Counted from the first letter of the stretch, positions 15,762-24,959 are shown. The stretch is DNA of 56,088 bases from Acetobacterium wieringae (GCF_001766835.1 NZ_LKEU01000026.1:1-56088), one strand, 5' to 3'. The notes: generated by a model from the letters alone, not told the origin. Numbers and translations: made by a program.

Positions 15762-17270
15762 TTACTGAGCCAATACTGCCAGGGCCTTGACAATAATCTC
15801 AAAGTTTTTTTCCAGACTCTCAATGCTCCAGAACTCATCGGTTTGATGGCAGGTATTGACCTCGCCGGGAAAGCCACCGCCAAATGCCACGGAGTTTTCA
15901 AAGGCCCGGGCATAGGTACCGCCGCCGGAAACCATCGGTTCGGCCATATCCCCGGTACAGTCCTGATAGACCTGCTGCAGGGTGGTTACCAGAAAGCTGT
16001 CTTTATCGACATGGAGGGGTTTGACATCGTGATCCATTTCCAAACAAAAGCCCAGATCAGCTGTCGCTTTTTTTATCGGCGCAACAACATCACTGCTTTT
16101 TAGCGTCACCGGATAGCGGATATCACAGCGCAACACGGCCTTGTTTTCGTCGACTTGAACAATGGCGGGGTTTAAGGTCAGCGCTCCCGATACTGAATCC
16201 GATAGATCAATCCCAAACCCGGTTGTGGTAGCCCGCTCCAAGAGCGTAAGGATTGGATGGGTGATCCCTTCTGCCGTCAATATTGCTGCCAGTTTCAGGA
16301 TGGCGTTATCCCCTTTTTCCGGCTCCATGGCATGGGCCGATTTTCCTTTGGCTTCAAAAGTCTGGCCATTAAAAACGGCCTGGGCCGCATCCGGCACCGA
16401 ATTGATCTGACCACCACCGCTAAAGACAAGGGCCGGGGTCTGATGACCCAGCTCTTTTTCCAGAATAATATTCATGATGCCTTTTTCGGCAAAGATGGCC
16501 GGATAGCCGGAATCCGGTGAAAACGAGCAGGCCGGGACTTCTTCAGTCTGTTTATAGCGGTTCATACAGGCCCAATTGCCGCCTTCTTCATCACCACCGA
16601 TAATCAGGCGCACCCGTTTACCAAGCGAAACCTTGGCTTCTTTTAACGCTTTCAGCGCATAAAGCGAAACCATCGTCAGGCCCTTGTCATCCAGCACCCC
16701 CCGACCATAAATAGTGTCGCCGTCAATGGTCAAGTCAAAAGGGGGGACGGTCCAGTCTTCACCTACCGCCACCGTATCGATGTGGGTGGTCACGGCCACC
16801 AGTTCCGGGCCTTCGCCAAACTCTACGTAACCACAGTAGCCATCGCAGTTTTTGGTGCGCATGCCAAAGCTTTGGCCCCGTAAAAGGACAAAGTTCAGCG
16901 CTTCGTTGATGCCAGTTCCCAGGGGGGCTTCGGCGGTTATTTCACCGGCATCGCCATTAACCGTCTTAATCTGCAGCAGCGTTTTCAGATCCTGCAATAA
17001 GTCCACGGTATCCAATTCTGGTTCTGTCGCCACTTTTTTCTCAGTCAGATATTCAAAGCGCCGGACGATTTTTCCATCCTTTTCCAGGATTTCGTTCCAC
17101 ATCGCTGCCGGACGCACCCACAAACCGCCTTCACCATATAATGGCCGGTAAACCACCATGGCTTCTTGCGTTTCGCTATGGGTAGCCAGACCGATAACCT
17201 CATATTCATTGCCCTTGTAATGCCGATAACGGCCCAGAGGGATCTTTTTTTTCGTTAGTATTTTACTCAT
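15762..17270 (-). CDS. M20 family dipeptidase (PepV type) with an N-terminal DUF1653 domain
   Basis: A 502-aa cytosolic metallopeptidase. Residues about 10-75 are a DUF1653 domain (LGRYRHYKGNEYEVIG ... VVYRPLYGEGGLWVRP) fused to a PepV/Sapep-like M20 domain. Zinc and catalytic residues are visible: HIDTVAVG (His and Asp), GRGVLDDKG (bridging Asp), GGDEEGG (catalytic Glu pair), SPDSGYP, and the late CHQTDE histidine. Such enzymes cleave dipeptides with a free N-terminus. DUF1653 usually occurs as a separate small protein, so the fusion is noteworthy. It is a single-gene unit divergent from DUF975. Confidence 0.88.
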   Translation of the reverse strand: MSKILTKKKIPLGRYRHYKGNEYEVIGLATHSETQEAMVVYRPLYGEGGLWVRPAAMWNEILEKDGKIVRRFEYLTEKKVATEPELDTVDLLQDLKTLLQIKTVNGDAGEITAEAPLGTGINEALNFVLLRGQSFGMRTKNCDGYCGYVEFGEGPELVAVTTHIDTVAVGEDWTVPPFDLTIDGDTIYGRGVLDDKGLTMVSLYALKALKEAKVSLGKRVRLIIGGDEEGGNWACMNRYKQTEEVPACSFSPDSGYPAIFAEKGIMNIILEKELGHQTPALVFSGGGQINSVPDAAQAVFNGQTFEAKGKSAHAMEPEKGDNAILKLAAILTAEGITHPILTLLERATTTGFGIDLSDSVSGALTLNPAIVQVDENKAVLRCDIRYPVTLKSSDVVAPIKKATADLGFCLEMDHDVKPLHVDKDSFLVTTLQQVYQDCTGDMAEPMVSGGGTYARAFENSVAFGGGFPGEVNTCHQTDEFWSIESLEKNFEIIVKALAVLAQ

Positions 17271-17314
17271 TTTTATTCTTCCTTCTTTTCATCAGTCGTG
17301 CTATTATATACAAG

Positions 17315-17349
17315 GAAGCTTAAGAAAGTGATGTTTTTCTTAAGCTTTC
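17315..17349. promoter_or_regulatory. Inverted repeat between divergent pepV-type and DUF975 genes
   Basis: GAAGCTTAAGAAA (17315-17327) and TTTCTTAAGCTTTC (17336-17349) form 13-bp arms with at most one mismatch, spaced by 8 nt. Lying between two divergent genes, next to a minus-strand TATAAT near 17302, it may be an operator or a leader hairpin of the DUF975 transcript. Confidence 0.45.
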
Positions 17350-17381
17350 TCTTTAAAATCATAAACGAAAAGGAGATTATT

Positions 17382-18011
17382 ATGAAAACGAGACAGGAAA
17401 TAAAAGCCCTGGCCAAGCAGAGCTTTTCCGAAAATTATTGGGTCTGCGTCGGCGCAACTGTACTGGCATTTGTGGTGATTGGTGCTGCTTCCGGGGTCAC
17501 ATCCTTTGTTGGCGGCCTGGGTGGTCTGATTGTCTGGGCGCCGATGATGGTTGGTCTGCAATTTTTCTCACTGTGGATTTACCGTGGCGAACTCCCCGCT
17601 CCCACCATTGAAGACATGTTTAAAACCGGCTTTTCGGATTTTGGTCGAAAACTGGGGGGAATGCTGTGGATGGAATTATTTATTTTTCTCTGGTCCCTGC
17701 TTTTTGTGGTACCCGGTATTATCAAGGCAATTGCCTATTCATTCACCCCTTATATTTTAGCCGAATACCCTAATGTCCCAGCCACCGAAGCCGTTAAAAT
17801 TTCCATGCGGATAACCCAGGGCCACAAAGGCGAAATTTTTATGATGTCACTAAGCTTCCTGGGCTGGTTTTTACTAAACGGATTAACCTTTGGAATTCTT
17901 GGCATTTTTTATGTAAATCCCTACTTCTATGTAGCCATCGCCGGACAATATCAGGATCTCAAGGAACTGGCCCTGCAAAATGGCGTGGTCACCCTTGACG
18001 AATTAGCTTAG
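17382..18011 (+). CDS. DUF975 family membrane protein
   Basis: A 209-aa integral membrane protein of the DUF975 family. It begins MKTRQEIKALAKQSF, the typical amphipathic start of the family, followed by about five membrane helices, with the conserved segment EAVKISMRITQGHKGEIF between the later helices. The function is unknown. The ATG at 17382 has AAGGAG six nt upstream; the upstream-extended frame (from 17298) overlaps the inverted repeat and is unlikely. It is one of the few genes opposing replication. Confidence 0.85.
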   Translation: MKTRQEIKALAKQSFSENYWVCVGATVLAFVVIGAASGVTSFVGGLGGLIVWAPMMVGLQFFSLWIYRGELPAPTIEDMFKTGFSDFGRKLGGMLWMELFIFLWSLLFVVPGIIKAIAYSFTPYILAEYPNVPATEAVKISMRITQGHKGEIFMMSLSFLGWFLLNGLTFGILGIFYVNPYFYVAIAGQYQDLKELALQNGVVTLDELA

Positions 18012-18020
18012 GTTTAATCT

Positions 18021-18058
18021 AAAACAGGGAGCCCAAAAATCGGCTCCCTGTTTTTTTA
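18021..18058. terminator. Bidirectional terminator between DUF975 and the rib operon
   Basis: ACAGGGAGCC (18024-18033) pairs perfectly with GGCTCCCTGT (18042-18051), followed by TTTTTTT on the plus strand and by TTTTA on the minus strand. It ends both converging transcripts. Confidence 0.88.
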
Positions 18059-18523
18059 GTTTGTTATTTCGTTGATCAGATTGACCATTTCAATGGCCGT
18101 CAAGGCACAGTCATAGCCTTTATTGCCGGCCTTGGTGCCAGCCCGTTCGATGGCCTGTTCAATGTTTTCAGTTGTCAACACACCAAAGATCACCGGTATT
18201 TCTGACTGCAGAGAGACATGAGCCACTCCCTTTGACACCTCGCTGCAGACATAATCATAATGGGTGGTGGAACCGCGTATCACGGCCCCCAAACAAATGA
18301 TGGCATCATATTTTTTCAGCTTGGCCATTTTAGCCGCAATCAAGGGGATTTCAAAGGCACCCGGCACCCAGGCCACATCAATGTCTTCTTCCTTCACATC
18401 GTGACGCTTCAAGCCATCAATCGCACCGCCAAGCAGCTTTGAGCCAATAAACTCATTGAACCGGGCTACCACAATCCCCACTTTAATTCCCTTTGATACT
18501 AATTGTCCTTCATATACGTTCAT
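18056..18523 (-). CDS. ribH: 6,7-dimethyl-8-ribityllumazine synthase
   Basis: A 155-aa enzyme joining 5-amino-6-ribitylaminouracil with dihydroxybutanone phosphate to make lumazine. Family motifs are clear: [17 protein letters not shown] at the N-terminus, [27 protein letters not shown] and the C-terminal [15 protein letters not shown]. It assembles as a capsid-like or pentameric complex, often with RibE. It is last in the ribD-ribE-ribBA-ribH operon, 12 bp after ribBA. Confidence 0.97.
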   Translation of the reverse strand: MNVYEGQLVSKGIKVGIVVARFNEFIGSKLLGGAIDGLKRHDVKEEDIDVAWVPGAFEIPLIAAKMAKLKKYDAIICLGAVIRGSTTHYDYVCSEVSKGVAHVSLQSEIPVIFGVLTTENIEQAIERAGTKAGNKGYDCALTAIEMVNLINEITN

Positions 18524-18535
18524 AACATTCTCCTT

Positions 18536-19738
18536 TTAGTTATAATTTAAAATATGACCCATTTTTTCCTGTTTGGTTTTCAAATAAAACAGATCGTGGC
18601 TGGATGCTTCCATTTGGATCGGTACCCGCTCCACCATTTCCAGCCCGAATTCCGACAACCCTTCCATTTTAAGCGGATTGTTGGTTAGCAGCCGCAGCTG
18701 TTTGATCCCCAGATCCCTTAAAATCTGAGCCCCGATGTAGTATTCCCGCAGGTCTTCCGGAAAGCCCAGTTCAAGATTGGCCTGAACCGTATCCATCCCC
18801 ATATCCTGCAATGCATAGGCTTTTAATTTATTGATCAGCCCAATGCCCCGGCCTTCCTGACGCATGTAGAGCAGTACCCCCCGACCTTCTTTTTCGATGG
18901 CGGTCATCGCCGCCCCAAACTGATCGCCGCAATCACACCGGATCGAACCAAAGGCATCACCGGTTAAACATTCCGAATGAACCCGACACAACACCGGGCT
19001 GTCACCACTTAAATCCCCCTTAACCAGCGCCACATGATGCTCCCCGTTTAACCGGTTGACATAACCATAAGCCATAAACTCACCGTATTTGGTAGGCATT
19101 TTGGTGATTGTCACACACTCCACCAGTTTTTCATTTTGTTTGCGGTAGTTTTGCAGATCTTTGATGGTAATAAATTTCAGTTGATGGGTCTGAGCCAATT
19201 CGATCAGTTCCGGAGTCCGCATCATCGTGCCGTCTTCTTTCATAATTTCGCAGCACAGACCGCATTCTTTCAACCCCGCCAGTTTGACCAGATCGACGGT
19301 GGCCTCAGTATGGCCGTTTCGTTCCAATACCCCATTTTCTTTAGCTACCAGCGGAAACATGTGGCCAGGCCGCCTAAAATCTTCTGGTCGAACGTTCTCG
19401 TCGACGCACTTGATGGCAGTAACTGAGCGCTCTGCCGCCGAAATACCGGTGGTGGTATCGACATGGTCAATGGACACGGTAAAGGCGGTGCAATGATTAT
19501 CGGTATTATCCGTCACCATTTGGGGAATGGCCAATTTCTTGACCAGTTTTTCGCTCATCGGCATACAGATCAGCCCTTTGCCATAGACAGCCATAAAATT
19601 AACGTTTTCGGTGGTGGCAAATTCAGCCGCACAGACAAAATCGCCCTCGTTTTCCCGATCATCATCATCGGTCACGATGATAATTTTACCGGCTCGTAAA
19701 TCTTCCAGTGCTTCTTCAATGGTATTAAATTTAAACAT
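18536..19738 (-). CDS. ribBA: Bifunctional DHBP synthase and GTP cyclohydrolase II
   Basis: A 400-aa two-domain protein. Residues 1-200 are 3,4-dihydroxy-2-butanone 4-phosphate synthase ([38 protein letters not shown]). Residues 205-400 are GTP cyclohydrolase II, with the zinc cysteines in [15 protein letters not shown] and the QEGRGIGL loop. It supplies both precursors of the riboflavin pathway from ribulose 5-phosphate and GTP. It lies 31 bp after ribE in the operon. Confidence 0.97.
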   Translation of the reverse strand: MFKFNTIEEALEDLRAGKIIIVTDDDDRENEGDFVCAAEFATTENVNFMAVYGKGLICMPMSEKLVKKLAIPQMVTDNTDNHCTAFTVSIDHVDTTTGISAAERSVTAIKCVDENVRPEDFRRPGHMFPLVAKENGVLERNGHTEATVDLVKLAGLKECGLCCEIMKEDGTMMRTPELIELAQTHQLKFITIKDLQNYRKQNEKLVECVTITKMPTKYGEFMAYGYVNRLNGEHHVALVKGDLSGDSPVLCRVHSECLTGDAFGSIRCDCGDQFGAAMTAIEKEGRGVLLYMRQEGRGIGLINKLKAYALQDMGMDTVQANLELGFPEDLREYYIGAQILRDLGIKQLRLLTNNPLKMEGLSEFGLEMVERVPIQMEASSHDLFYLKTKQEKMGHILNYN

Positions 19739-19769
19739 AGTACCCTCACTTATTTTGATTATTTTTTTA

Positions 19770-20432
19770 TTAAAACCCGGCCTTAGTCAGAAAATCAATG
19801 GTCACACCAGCGGATTTTTCCTGGTGGCGGTCTGTTTTGGGGGCTGGATTCATCAACAGCTTTTCGATATATTTGCCGACCAGGTCGTTTTCCAGATTGA
19901 CCGGATCGCCAGGTTTCTTAATGCCCAGGATCGTCTGCTTCACCGTATGGGGAATGATGGACACCTTAAAGCTGACGGAAGTCATTTCGATGACCGTTAA
20001 GCTGATGCCATCAATGGCAATGGACCCTTTTTCGATGATGTAGCGGAGTATTTTTGGCGGTGCACCAATCTCAAAGATCACGGCATTATCATCTTTGGTG
20101 ATTTGCACAATGTGACCGGTTCCGTCAATATGACCAGCTACCATATGCCCGCCAAAACGGCCATTGGCGGGCATTGCCCGTTCCAGGTTGACGGCTGATC
20201 CGCCTTTTAGATCGCCCAGATTGCTGCGGTTCAGCGTTTCACTCATGACATCGGCCATCCACTTATTTCCGCTTAACTGGGATACCGTCAGGCACACTCC
20301 ATTCACCGCCACGCTGTCGCCCAGTTTTAAATCATCCATCGTGACCGCACCCTGAACCCACAGTTGGGAAGATCGTTGTCCCTTAATGACCGCAGTGATT
20401 TTGCCAACTTCTTCAATAATTCCTGTAAACAT
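19770..20432 (-). CDS. ribE: Riboflavin synthase, alpha chain
   Basis: A 220-aa enzyme that dismutates two lumazines to riboflavin. It starts [12 protein letters not shown], and two homologous lumazine-binding barrels are visible: the first around [13 protein letters not shown], the second around [12 protein letters not shown]. Length is normal. It starts 3 bp after the ribD stop codon. Confidence 0.97.
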   Translation of the reverse strand: MFTGIIEEVGKITAVIKGQRSSQLWVQGAVTMDDLKLGDSVAVNGVCLTVSQLSGNKWMADVMSETLNRSNLGDLKGGSAVNLERAMPANGRFGGHMVAGHIDGTGHIVQITKDDNAVIFEIGAPPKILRYIIEKGSIAIDGISLTVIEMTSVSFKVSIIPHTVKQTILGIKKPGDPVNLENDLVGKYIEKLLMNPAPKTDRHQEKSAGVTIDFLTKAGF

Positions 20433-20435
20433 GTC

Positions 20436-21524
20436 TTACCTCTTTGTGTATTCGAGGCAGATATCATCCCCGAATATTTTTATTTTTCGATCCGTGAACT
20501 GGAAGGCCTGGGCTGGATCTGCCAGCCCCAGGCCTTCCACCGGAGTTTTGGCGGCCGCACCACCAAATATTTTGGGGGCCAGATAAACCTGGAGCTTACT
20601 CACAATACCGCTTTTTAAAGCGCTGAAATTCAGGGTACCGCCCCCTTCCAGCAGAATACTGTCGATTCCTTCCTGCCCCAAACGCACCATCAGTTCCCGG
20701 AGATCAAGATGTTCCCCAACTTTTGCACTTTTTAAAATTCTGCAGCCCATGATTTCAAACCGTTTTATTTTTTGCTGATCCTGAGAGCAGGTGGCCAGAT
20801 AGGTCGGTATTTTCCGGGCCGATGTCACCACCTGTGCTGTCAGCGGAGTGCGCAAATAGGTATCACAGATAATCCGGATGGGGTTTCTGCCGCCTTCAAT
20901 CCGACAGGTCAGTTGGGGATCATCCTGTAAAATGGTGTTGACCCCCACCATGATTCCCATCACTTCATTGCGGGTCTGATGAACGGCGTTCCTGGCCGCC
21001 TCTCCGGTAATCCATTTCGATTTCCCGGTACGGGTGGCAATTTTGCCATCCAGAGTCATGGCGTATTTCATTAACACATAAGGGGTTTTCGTTTTGATAT
21101 AGTGAAAAAAAATTGTGTTTAGCTCCTGACACGCCTCTTCCTGCGCTCCGGTTATCACTGTGATCCCCTGCTGTCTGAGAATCTCAATTCCCTTGCCACC
21201 AACTAACGGATTGGGATCAGTCGCACCGATTATTACCTGGTTAATCCCGCTTTCGATAATGGCCTCGGTACATGGTGGTGTGTTGCCATAATGACAGCAG
21301 GGCTCGAGCGTCACATATAGGGTCGCCCCGACCGGTGACTCATTGCAGGCCGCCAGCGCATTACGCTCAGCATGCAGTCCTCCATACTTTTCGTGATAAC
21401 CACTGCCAATAATCACATCATCTTTAACAATGACTGCTCCCACAAGAGGATTGGGATTTACCCAACCTCGACCTCTTTTAGCCAAATCGATGGCTATTTC
21501 CATGTAATGATCCTGTTTTTCCAC
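20436..21524 (-). CDS. ribD: Bifunctional riboflavin deaminase/reductase
   Basis: A 362-aa protein. The N-terminal deaminase domain (1-145) has the zinc site HAERNAL and PCCHYGNTPPC; the C-terminal reductase domain (about 150-360) begins near PYVLMKYAMTLDGKIAT and contains LLEGGGTLN. It converts the GTP cyclohydrolase product to ribitylaminouracil phosphate. The frame is open to 21575, but the GTG at 21524 sits 7 nt after GGAGG, and the upstream part overlaps a leader hairpin. First gene of the operon, under the FMN riboswitch. Confidence 0.96.
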   Translation of the reverse strand: MEKQDHYMEIAIDLAKRGRGWVNPNPLVGAVIVKDDVIIGSGYHEKYGGLHAERNALAACNESPVGATLYVTLEPCCHYGNTPPCTEAIIESGINQVIIGATDPNPLVGGKGIEILRQQGITVITGAQEEACQELNTIFFHYIKTKTPYVLMKYAMTLDGKIATRTGKSKWITGEAARNAVHQTRNEVMGIMVGVNTILQDDPQLTCRIEGGRNPIRIICDTYLRTPLTAQVVTSARKIPTYLATCSQDQQKIKRFEIMGCRILKSAKVGEHLDLRELMVRLGQEGIDSILLEGGGTLNFSALKSGIVSKLQVYLAPKIFGGAAAKTPVEGLGLADPAQAFQFTDRKIKIFGDDICLEYTKR

Positions 21525-21545
21525 CAGTATTCCTCCCTCAAAAAT

Positions 21546-21579
21546 AAAAGTGCCCTGAATAAACATCCAGGGCACTTTT
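21546..21579 (-). terminator. Second hairpin in the ribD leader, terminator-like
   Basis: AAAAGTGCCCTG (21546-21557) pairs perfectly with CAGGGCACTTTT (21568-21579). On the minus strand it ends in TTTTATTTTTG, right before the ribD ribosome binding site. It may be a second terminator or control access to the binding site. Confidence 0.6.
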
Positions 21580-21605
21580 GTTCATAGATTTACTGATCCT
21601 TGTAT

Positions 21606-21640
21606 AAAAAAAGCTCTGAAATGATTACCATTTCAGAGCT
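21606..21640 (-). terminator. Terminator in the expression platform of the FMN riboswitch
   Basis: AGCTCTGAAATG pairs perfectly with CATTTCAGAGCT around a 5-nt loop, followed by TTTTTTT on the minus strand, 30 nt after the aptamer. FMN binding would favour this terminator and stop rib transcription. Confidence 0.88.
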
Positions 21641-21670
21641 AACTAAACAAAGATATATGCAAATCTTTAT

Positions 21671-21781
21671 TATCTTCTTTCATCCAGACTTTAACTGTCG
21701 GCCTCGGAATTACACCGAATCATACCTTGCGGCTCGTGGGCTATACCACCGGTAGGGAAACTATCCCTGCCCTGAAGACTT
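21671..21781 (-). promoter_or_regulatory. FMN riboswitch (RFN element)
   Basis: The minus strand shows the conserved RFN strings TCTTCAGGGCAGGG, CCCTACCGGTGGTATAGCCC, ACGAGCCGCAAGG, GATTCGGTGTAATTCCG and GATGAAAGAAGATA in the right order, about 110 nt in total. It senses FMN and controls ribDE-ribBA-ribH through the downstream terminator. Confidence 0.97.
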
Positions 21782-21799
21782 CATATTTAATTGATTAAA

Positions 21800-21828
21800 C
21801 TTTAACATAATCGCAATATTCCTGTCAA
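21800..21828 (-). promoter_or_regulatory. Candidate promoter of the rib operon
   Basis: TTGACA (21823-21828) with a 17-bp spacer to TTAAAG (21800-21805) on the minus strand, about 20 nt before the riboswitch. The -35 box is perfect and the -10 box weak. Confidence 0.5.
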
Positions 21829-21948
21829 TAGAATAAAATTTATTTTTCTTTCAGCGCTTTTTCGTTTATAATAGGAACATGAAAAAGCAAGATAAAACTA
21901 ACATATATCTACTATTGACTGACCCTTCAGAGAAAGGATGGCCCCATT

Positions 21949-24786
21949 GTGCACTGGTTTAAGAAAAGCCTGATCCGACGGGTGGGAACAATTGTTATCG
22001 GATTTATTATTGTTGCCTTTGCCGTTTATGGGATTATTTCCGTCCAAATGTTAAGTGGTTTTTTTGAAACCAACAGTAAAGAACAAATTTCCAAAGACGC
22101 CCAGCAAATTGCCACTGAAATTGACAAGTTTATCGAGAAGAATATTATTATTGTCGAACAGATGAAAACCAATCAGGATTATCAGGCTATCACTGAAGCG
22201 CTCAATACCCGGGAGGAAAAGCGCCAACATCCATTGTTTAATGTGATAACCCAGGAACTCCAGGCCATCAAGGCTTCTGATCCCAATATTTCTCTGGCTT
22301 ACATCGGGGTTACCAAATCCAACGATCTGATTTCCTCGACCCCCGAATTTGATCCCAAACCAGACTATGATCTGAATAAACGACTCTGGTACATGGAAAC
22401 CTTACAATCCCGGGGTGTGACCGTCACCAGTCCCTATATTGACATTGTTACCGAAAAAATGGTGGTCTCCATTACGACCCCGATCCTGAAAAACAACAAT
22501 GTGATCGGCGCCATGGGCATTGACCTGCAGGTGACTGATATTTCCAAATTGATGAGCACCTACAAAGTCGGCAAAAACGGCTATACCCTATTAATCAATA
22601 AAGACGGCAGTATTTTTTATCATCCTGATGATCCTGAAGTTTTTGCTGCGGGAGGGGTTAATCCCTTCGCCTATCTTGACCTTTATATGAGCCAAATCAC
22701 CTCCGGTGATAGTGGTGTCATTGAATACCAAATGGAAAATAACGCCAAATACATCGCCTATGTGCCCACCCAGTCATCCAACTGGATTGTGGTCACGGTC
22801 ATCCCCCGGTCGGAAGTTTTGGCCCCGCTGAATCAGTTTATTTTTAGTCTGTTCTTTATTTCCCTGGTACTGCTGTTTATGATTGCGCTGTTTATCCGGC
22901 GGATGACCCGGCTTATTTCCGAACCGATTATAACCATTTCCGGTGCCGTTGAAACCTTCAGCCAGGGTGATCAGGAAATTAATCTGCCGAGCACCCTTTA
23001 TGACCGGGAAGATGAGCTTGGTATTTTATCCCGGGGGCTCAAAATGATGAGCCATCGGATCATCCAATACATCGAAGAAGTTCAAACCAACAATCAGGCG
23101 TTGAACCAGGAAATTGACAAACGCCAGGCTGTTCAATCCCAGCTGGAAATGATTCTGGAGCTTTTATCCGGTACCGATGAAGGTATTTTTATTTTAAACG
23201 CAGAATTCTTCTGTATCTATCAAAATACCGCCTTTTCCCGAATGATTGGGATTCCGGAAACTGAAATCCCGGCGCTGAACCTTTCTGAAAAGGGCATCCT
23301 GATCAATCAACCCCTGATTGACAGCCTCGAGATGAATCCGGTCTGGTCCGGCGAAATTGAATATGCTCAAAATTCCTCCGAAACGCTGTTTCTGTTTTTG
23401 CGGATCAGTAAGGTGAAAAACGACGATACCGATTATTATATCGGCAACATCACCAATCTCACGGCCCATAAGCAAATCGAAAAAGATATTTATTATCTGA
23501 AGTATTTTGACCATCTGACCAAACTCAACAATAAGGTCTTTCTGGATGAATCGGGAATGGAATTAATCAGTGGAGACGGCAGCGCTGCCGGAAACCATGC
23601 CCTGATCCTGATCAATATCGATGATTTCCGAATTATCAATGAGGCTAAAGGGTTTGATTTTGGCAACAAGGTATTGATTGCCCTGGCCAATCGCCTGAAG
23701 ACCCTGGTCAGCGATCAGGATGTGCTGGCCCGTTTGGGTAATGACGAGTTTGGTATACTGAAAGCGTATGTTTCTTCCAACGAAGATTTATATGAATACA
23801 TCATGGATTTAAGCAAGGAACTGGAAAAACAGATTTCCATCCATGATGAAGAACTGATTGTTGATGTCAGTATCGGAATCAGTCTCTACCCCAACGATGC
23901 CAACCACTATGGCAAGCTTTTAAAGACTGCCGCTTCTGCCCTCAATAATGTCAAAGCCAACAAGGGACGGCGCTTTGAGTTCTATGATAAGGACATCAAC
24001 AGCCTCTCGATTCAAAAATACGAAATGCAAAACAAGCTGCGCAATGCCCTAAGCAATCAGGAATTTGTTCTTTACTACCAGCCCCAGGTGGATATGGCCA
24101 CCAATCAGATTCTCGGCCTGGAGGCTTTAATTCGTTGGAACAGCAGCAATGGGATGGTTCCTCCCGCAAGTTTTATTCCCATAGCCGAAGAATCGAATCT
24201 GATTATCCCTCTGGGCGAATGGGTGCTGGAAAATGCCTGTGAGTTTGGGAAAAAGCTTCAATCGCTGGGTTATCAAATACCGATTGCGGTTAATCTTTCG
24301 ATGCTTCAGTTTAAGGCCCCCTATATCGGGGAACTGATTCAATCCATTTTAACCCGCACCCAGTTACCACCAGAGTTGCTGGAACTGGAAATCACCGAGG
24401 GGATTCTGATGGATAATGAAGACGAATGCGAAGCCATCCTGAGCGAATTCCACCGGATGGGGATCCAGGTTTCCATCGATGATTTTGGCACCGGCTACTC
24501 TTCTTTGAGTTATCTCAAGAAATTTGCCGTGGATAAGATCAAAATCGACCGTTCCTTTATTAAAGGGATTCCCCATTATGATAATGGCACCATTGCCAAA
24601 GTTATCATTGAACTGGCCTCAAATTTTAATCTCCAGGTCATTGCCGAAGGAGTGGAAACCCCCGAACAGATTGACTTTTTACTGAAAAATAATTGTCATA
24701 TTGCCCAGGGCTTTTACTATGCCAAACCGCTTGACGAGGACCGACTACTGACTTTTATGGCAAAAACAAAAAGGGACATGGCATAG
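21949..24786 (+). CDS. Membrane sensor with dCache, HAMP, PAS, degenerate GGDEF and EAL domains
   Basis: A 945-aa c-di-GMP protein. A membrane helix (13-35), an extracellular double-Cache region (about 40-285), a second helix (about 290-312), HAMP (to about 370), PAS (400-500), GGDEF (520-670) and EAL (690-935) follow in order. The diguanylate cyclase signature reads RLGNDEF instead of RLGGDEF and there is no RxxD inhibitory site, so synthesis is doubtful. The EAL domain looks complete: EALIRW, LELEITEG, DDFGTGYSSL, KIDRSF and IAEGVET. It is probably a phosphodiesterase gated by an external ligand. Start is GTG with AAAGGATG upstream. Confidence 0.9.
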   Translation: MHWFKKSLIRRVGTIVIGFIIVAFAVYGIISVQMLSGFFETNSKEQISKDAQQIATEIDKFIEKNIIIVEQMKTNQDYQAITEALNTREEKRQHPLFNVITQELQAIKASDPNISLAYIGVTKSNDLISSTPEFDPKPDYDLNKRLWYMETLQSRGVTVTSPYIDIVTEKMVVSITTPILKNNNVIGAMGIDLQVTDISKLMSTYKVGKNGYTLLINKDGSIFYHPDDPEVFAAGGVNPFAYLDLYMSQITSGDSGVIEYQMENNAKYIAYVPTQSSNWIVVTVIPRSEVLAPLNQFIFSLFFISLVLLFMIALFIRRMTRLISEPIITISGAVETFSQGDQEINLPSTLYDREDELGILSRGLKMMSHRIIQYIEEVQTNNQALNQEIDKRQAVQSQLEMILELLSGTDEGIFILNAEFFCIYQNTAFSRMIGIPETEIPALNLSEKGILINQPLIDSLEMNPVWSGEIEYAQNSSETLFLFLRISKVKNDDTDYYIGNITNLTAHKQIEKDIYYLKYFDHLTKLNNKVFLDESGMELISGDGSAAGNHALILINIDDFRIINEAKGFDFGNKVLIALANRLKTLVSDQDVLARLGNDEFGILKAYVSSNEDLYEYIMDLSKELEKQISIHDEELIVDVSIGISLYPNDANHYGKLLKTAASALNNVKANKGRRFEFYDKDINSLSIQKYEMQNKLRNALSNQEFVLYYQPQVDMATNQILGLEALIRWNSSNGMVPPASFIPIAEESNLIIPLGEWVLENACEFGKKLQSLGYQIPIAVNLSMLQFKAPYIGELIQSILTRTQLPPELLELEITEGILMDNEDECEAILSEFHRMGIQVSIDDFGTGYSSLSYLKKFAVDKIKIDRSFIKGIPHYDNGTIAKVIIELASNFNLQVIAEGVETPEQIDFLLKNNCHIAQGFYYAKPLDEDRLLTFMAKTKRDMA

Positions 24787-24796
24787 CCTTATCCCT
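24772..24796 (+). repeat. Stem-loop, copy 1, over the stop codon of the c-di-GMP gene
   Basis: A 25-nt imperfect palindrome (AGGGACATGGC, ATA, GCCTTATCCCT) contains the TAG stop. It is nearly repeated at 24933-24959. It has no T-run after it. Confidence 0.55.
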
Positions 24797-24815
24797 CGTC
24801 AAAAAAGATAACCTA

Positions 24816-24913
24816 GTACCGACAATTGTTACATCATGTTGTACGCATCGGAGCGGACACGGCATCGCCTGTCCGATTCCGCAGCGTACAACAGATTAAC
24901 AATTGGTCGGTAC
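24816..24913. repeat. 98-bp nested palindrome
   Basis: GTACCGACAATTGTTA (24816-24831) pairs with TAACAATTGGTCGGTAC (24897-24913) apart from one extra base. Inside, GTTGTACGC pairs with GCGTACAAC and CGGACA with TGTCCG. The whole can fold into one long interrupted hairpin. It has no coding capacity and lies between two copies of a small stem-loop. Confidence 0.6.
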
Positions 24914-24932
24914 GATAGTTTACGACAACCTC

Positions 24933-24959
24933 AGGGATATGGCACATAGCCTTATCCCT
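24933..24959 (+). terminator. Stem-loop, copy 2, probable terminator of the c-di-GMP gene
   Basis: AGGGATATGGC pairs with GCCTTATCCCT, followed by TTATTTATTTAT on the plus strand. Its sequence repeats that of 24772-24796 with small changes. Confidence 0.55.

Noticed and set aside
15716..15913. 65-codon frame antiparallel to the BirA operator region
   Set aside because: It is a shadow of the end of the M20 peptidase gene and crosses the operator; no ribosome binding site.
24816..24913. Integron attC site or CRISPR-like repeat
   Set aside because: The RYYYAAC/GTTRRRY ends of attC are not in the right positions, there is only one unit, and no integrase or cas gene is nearby.
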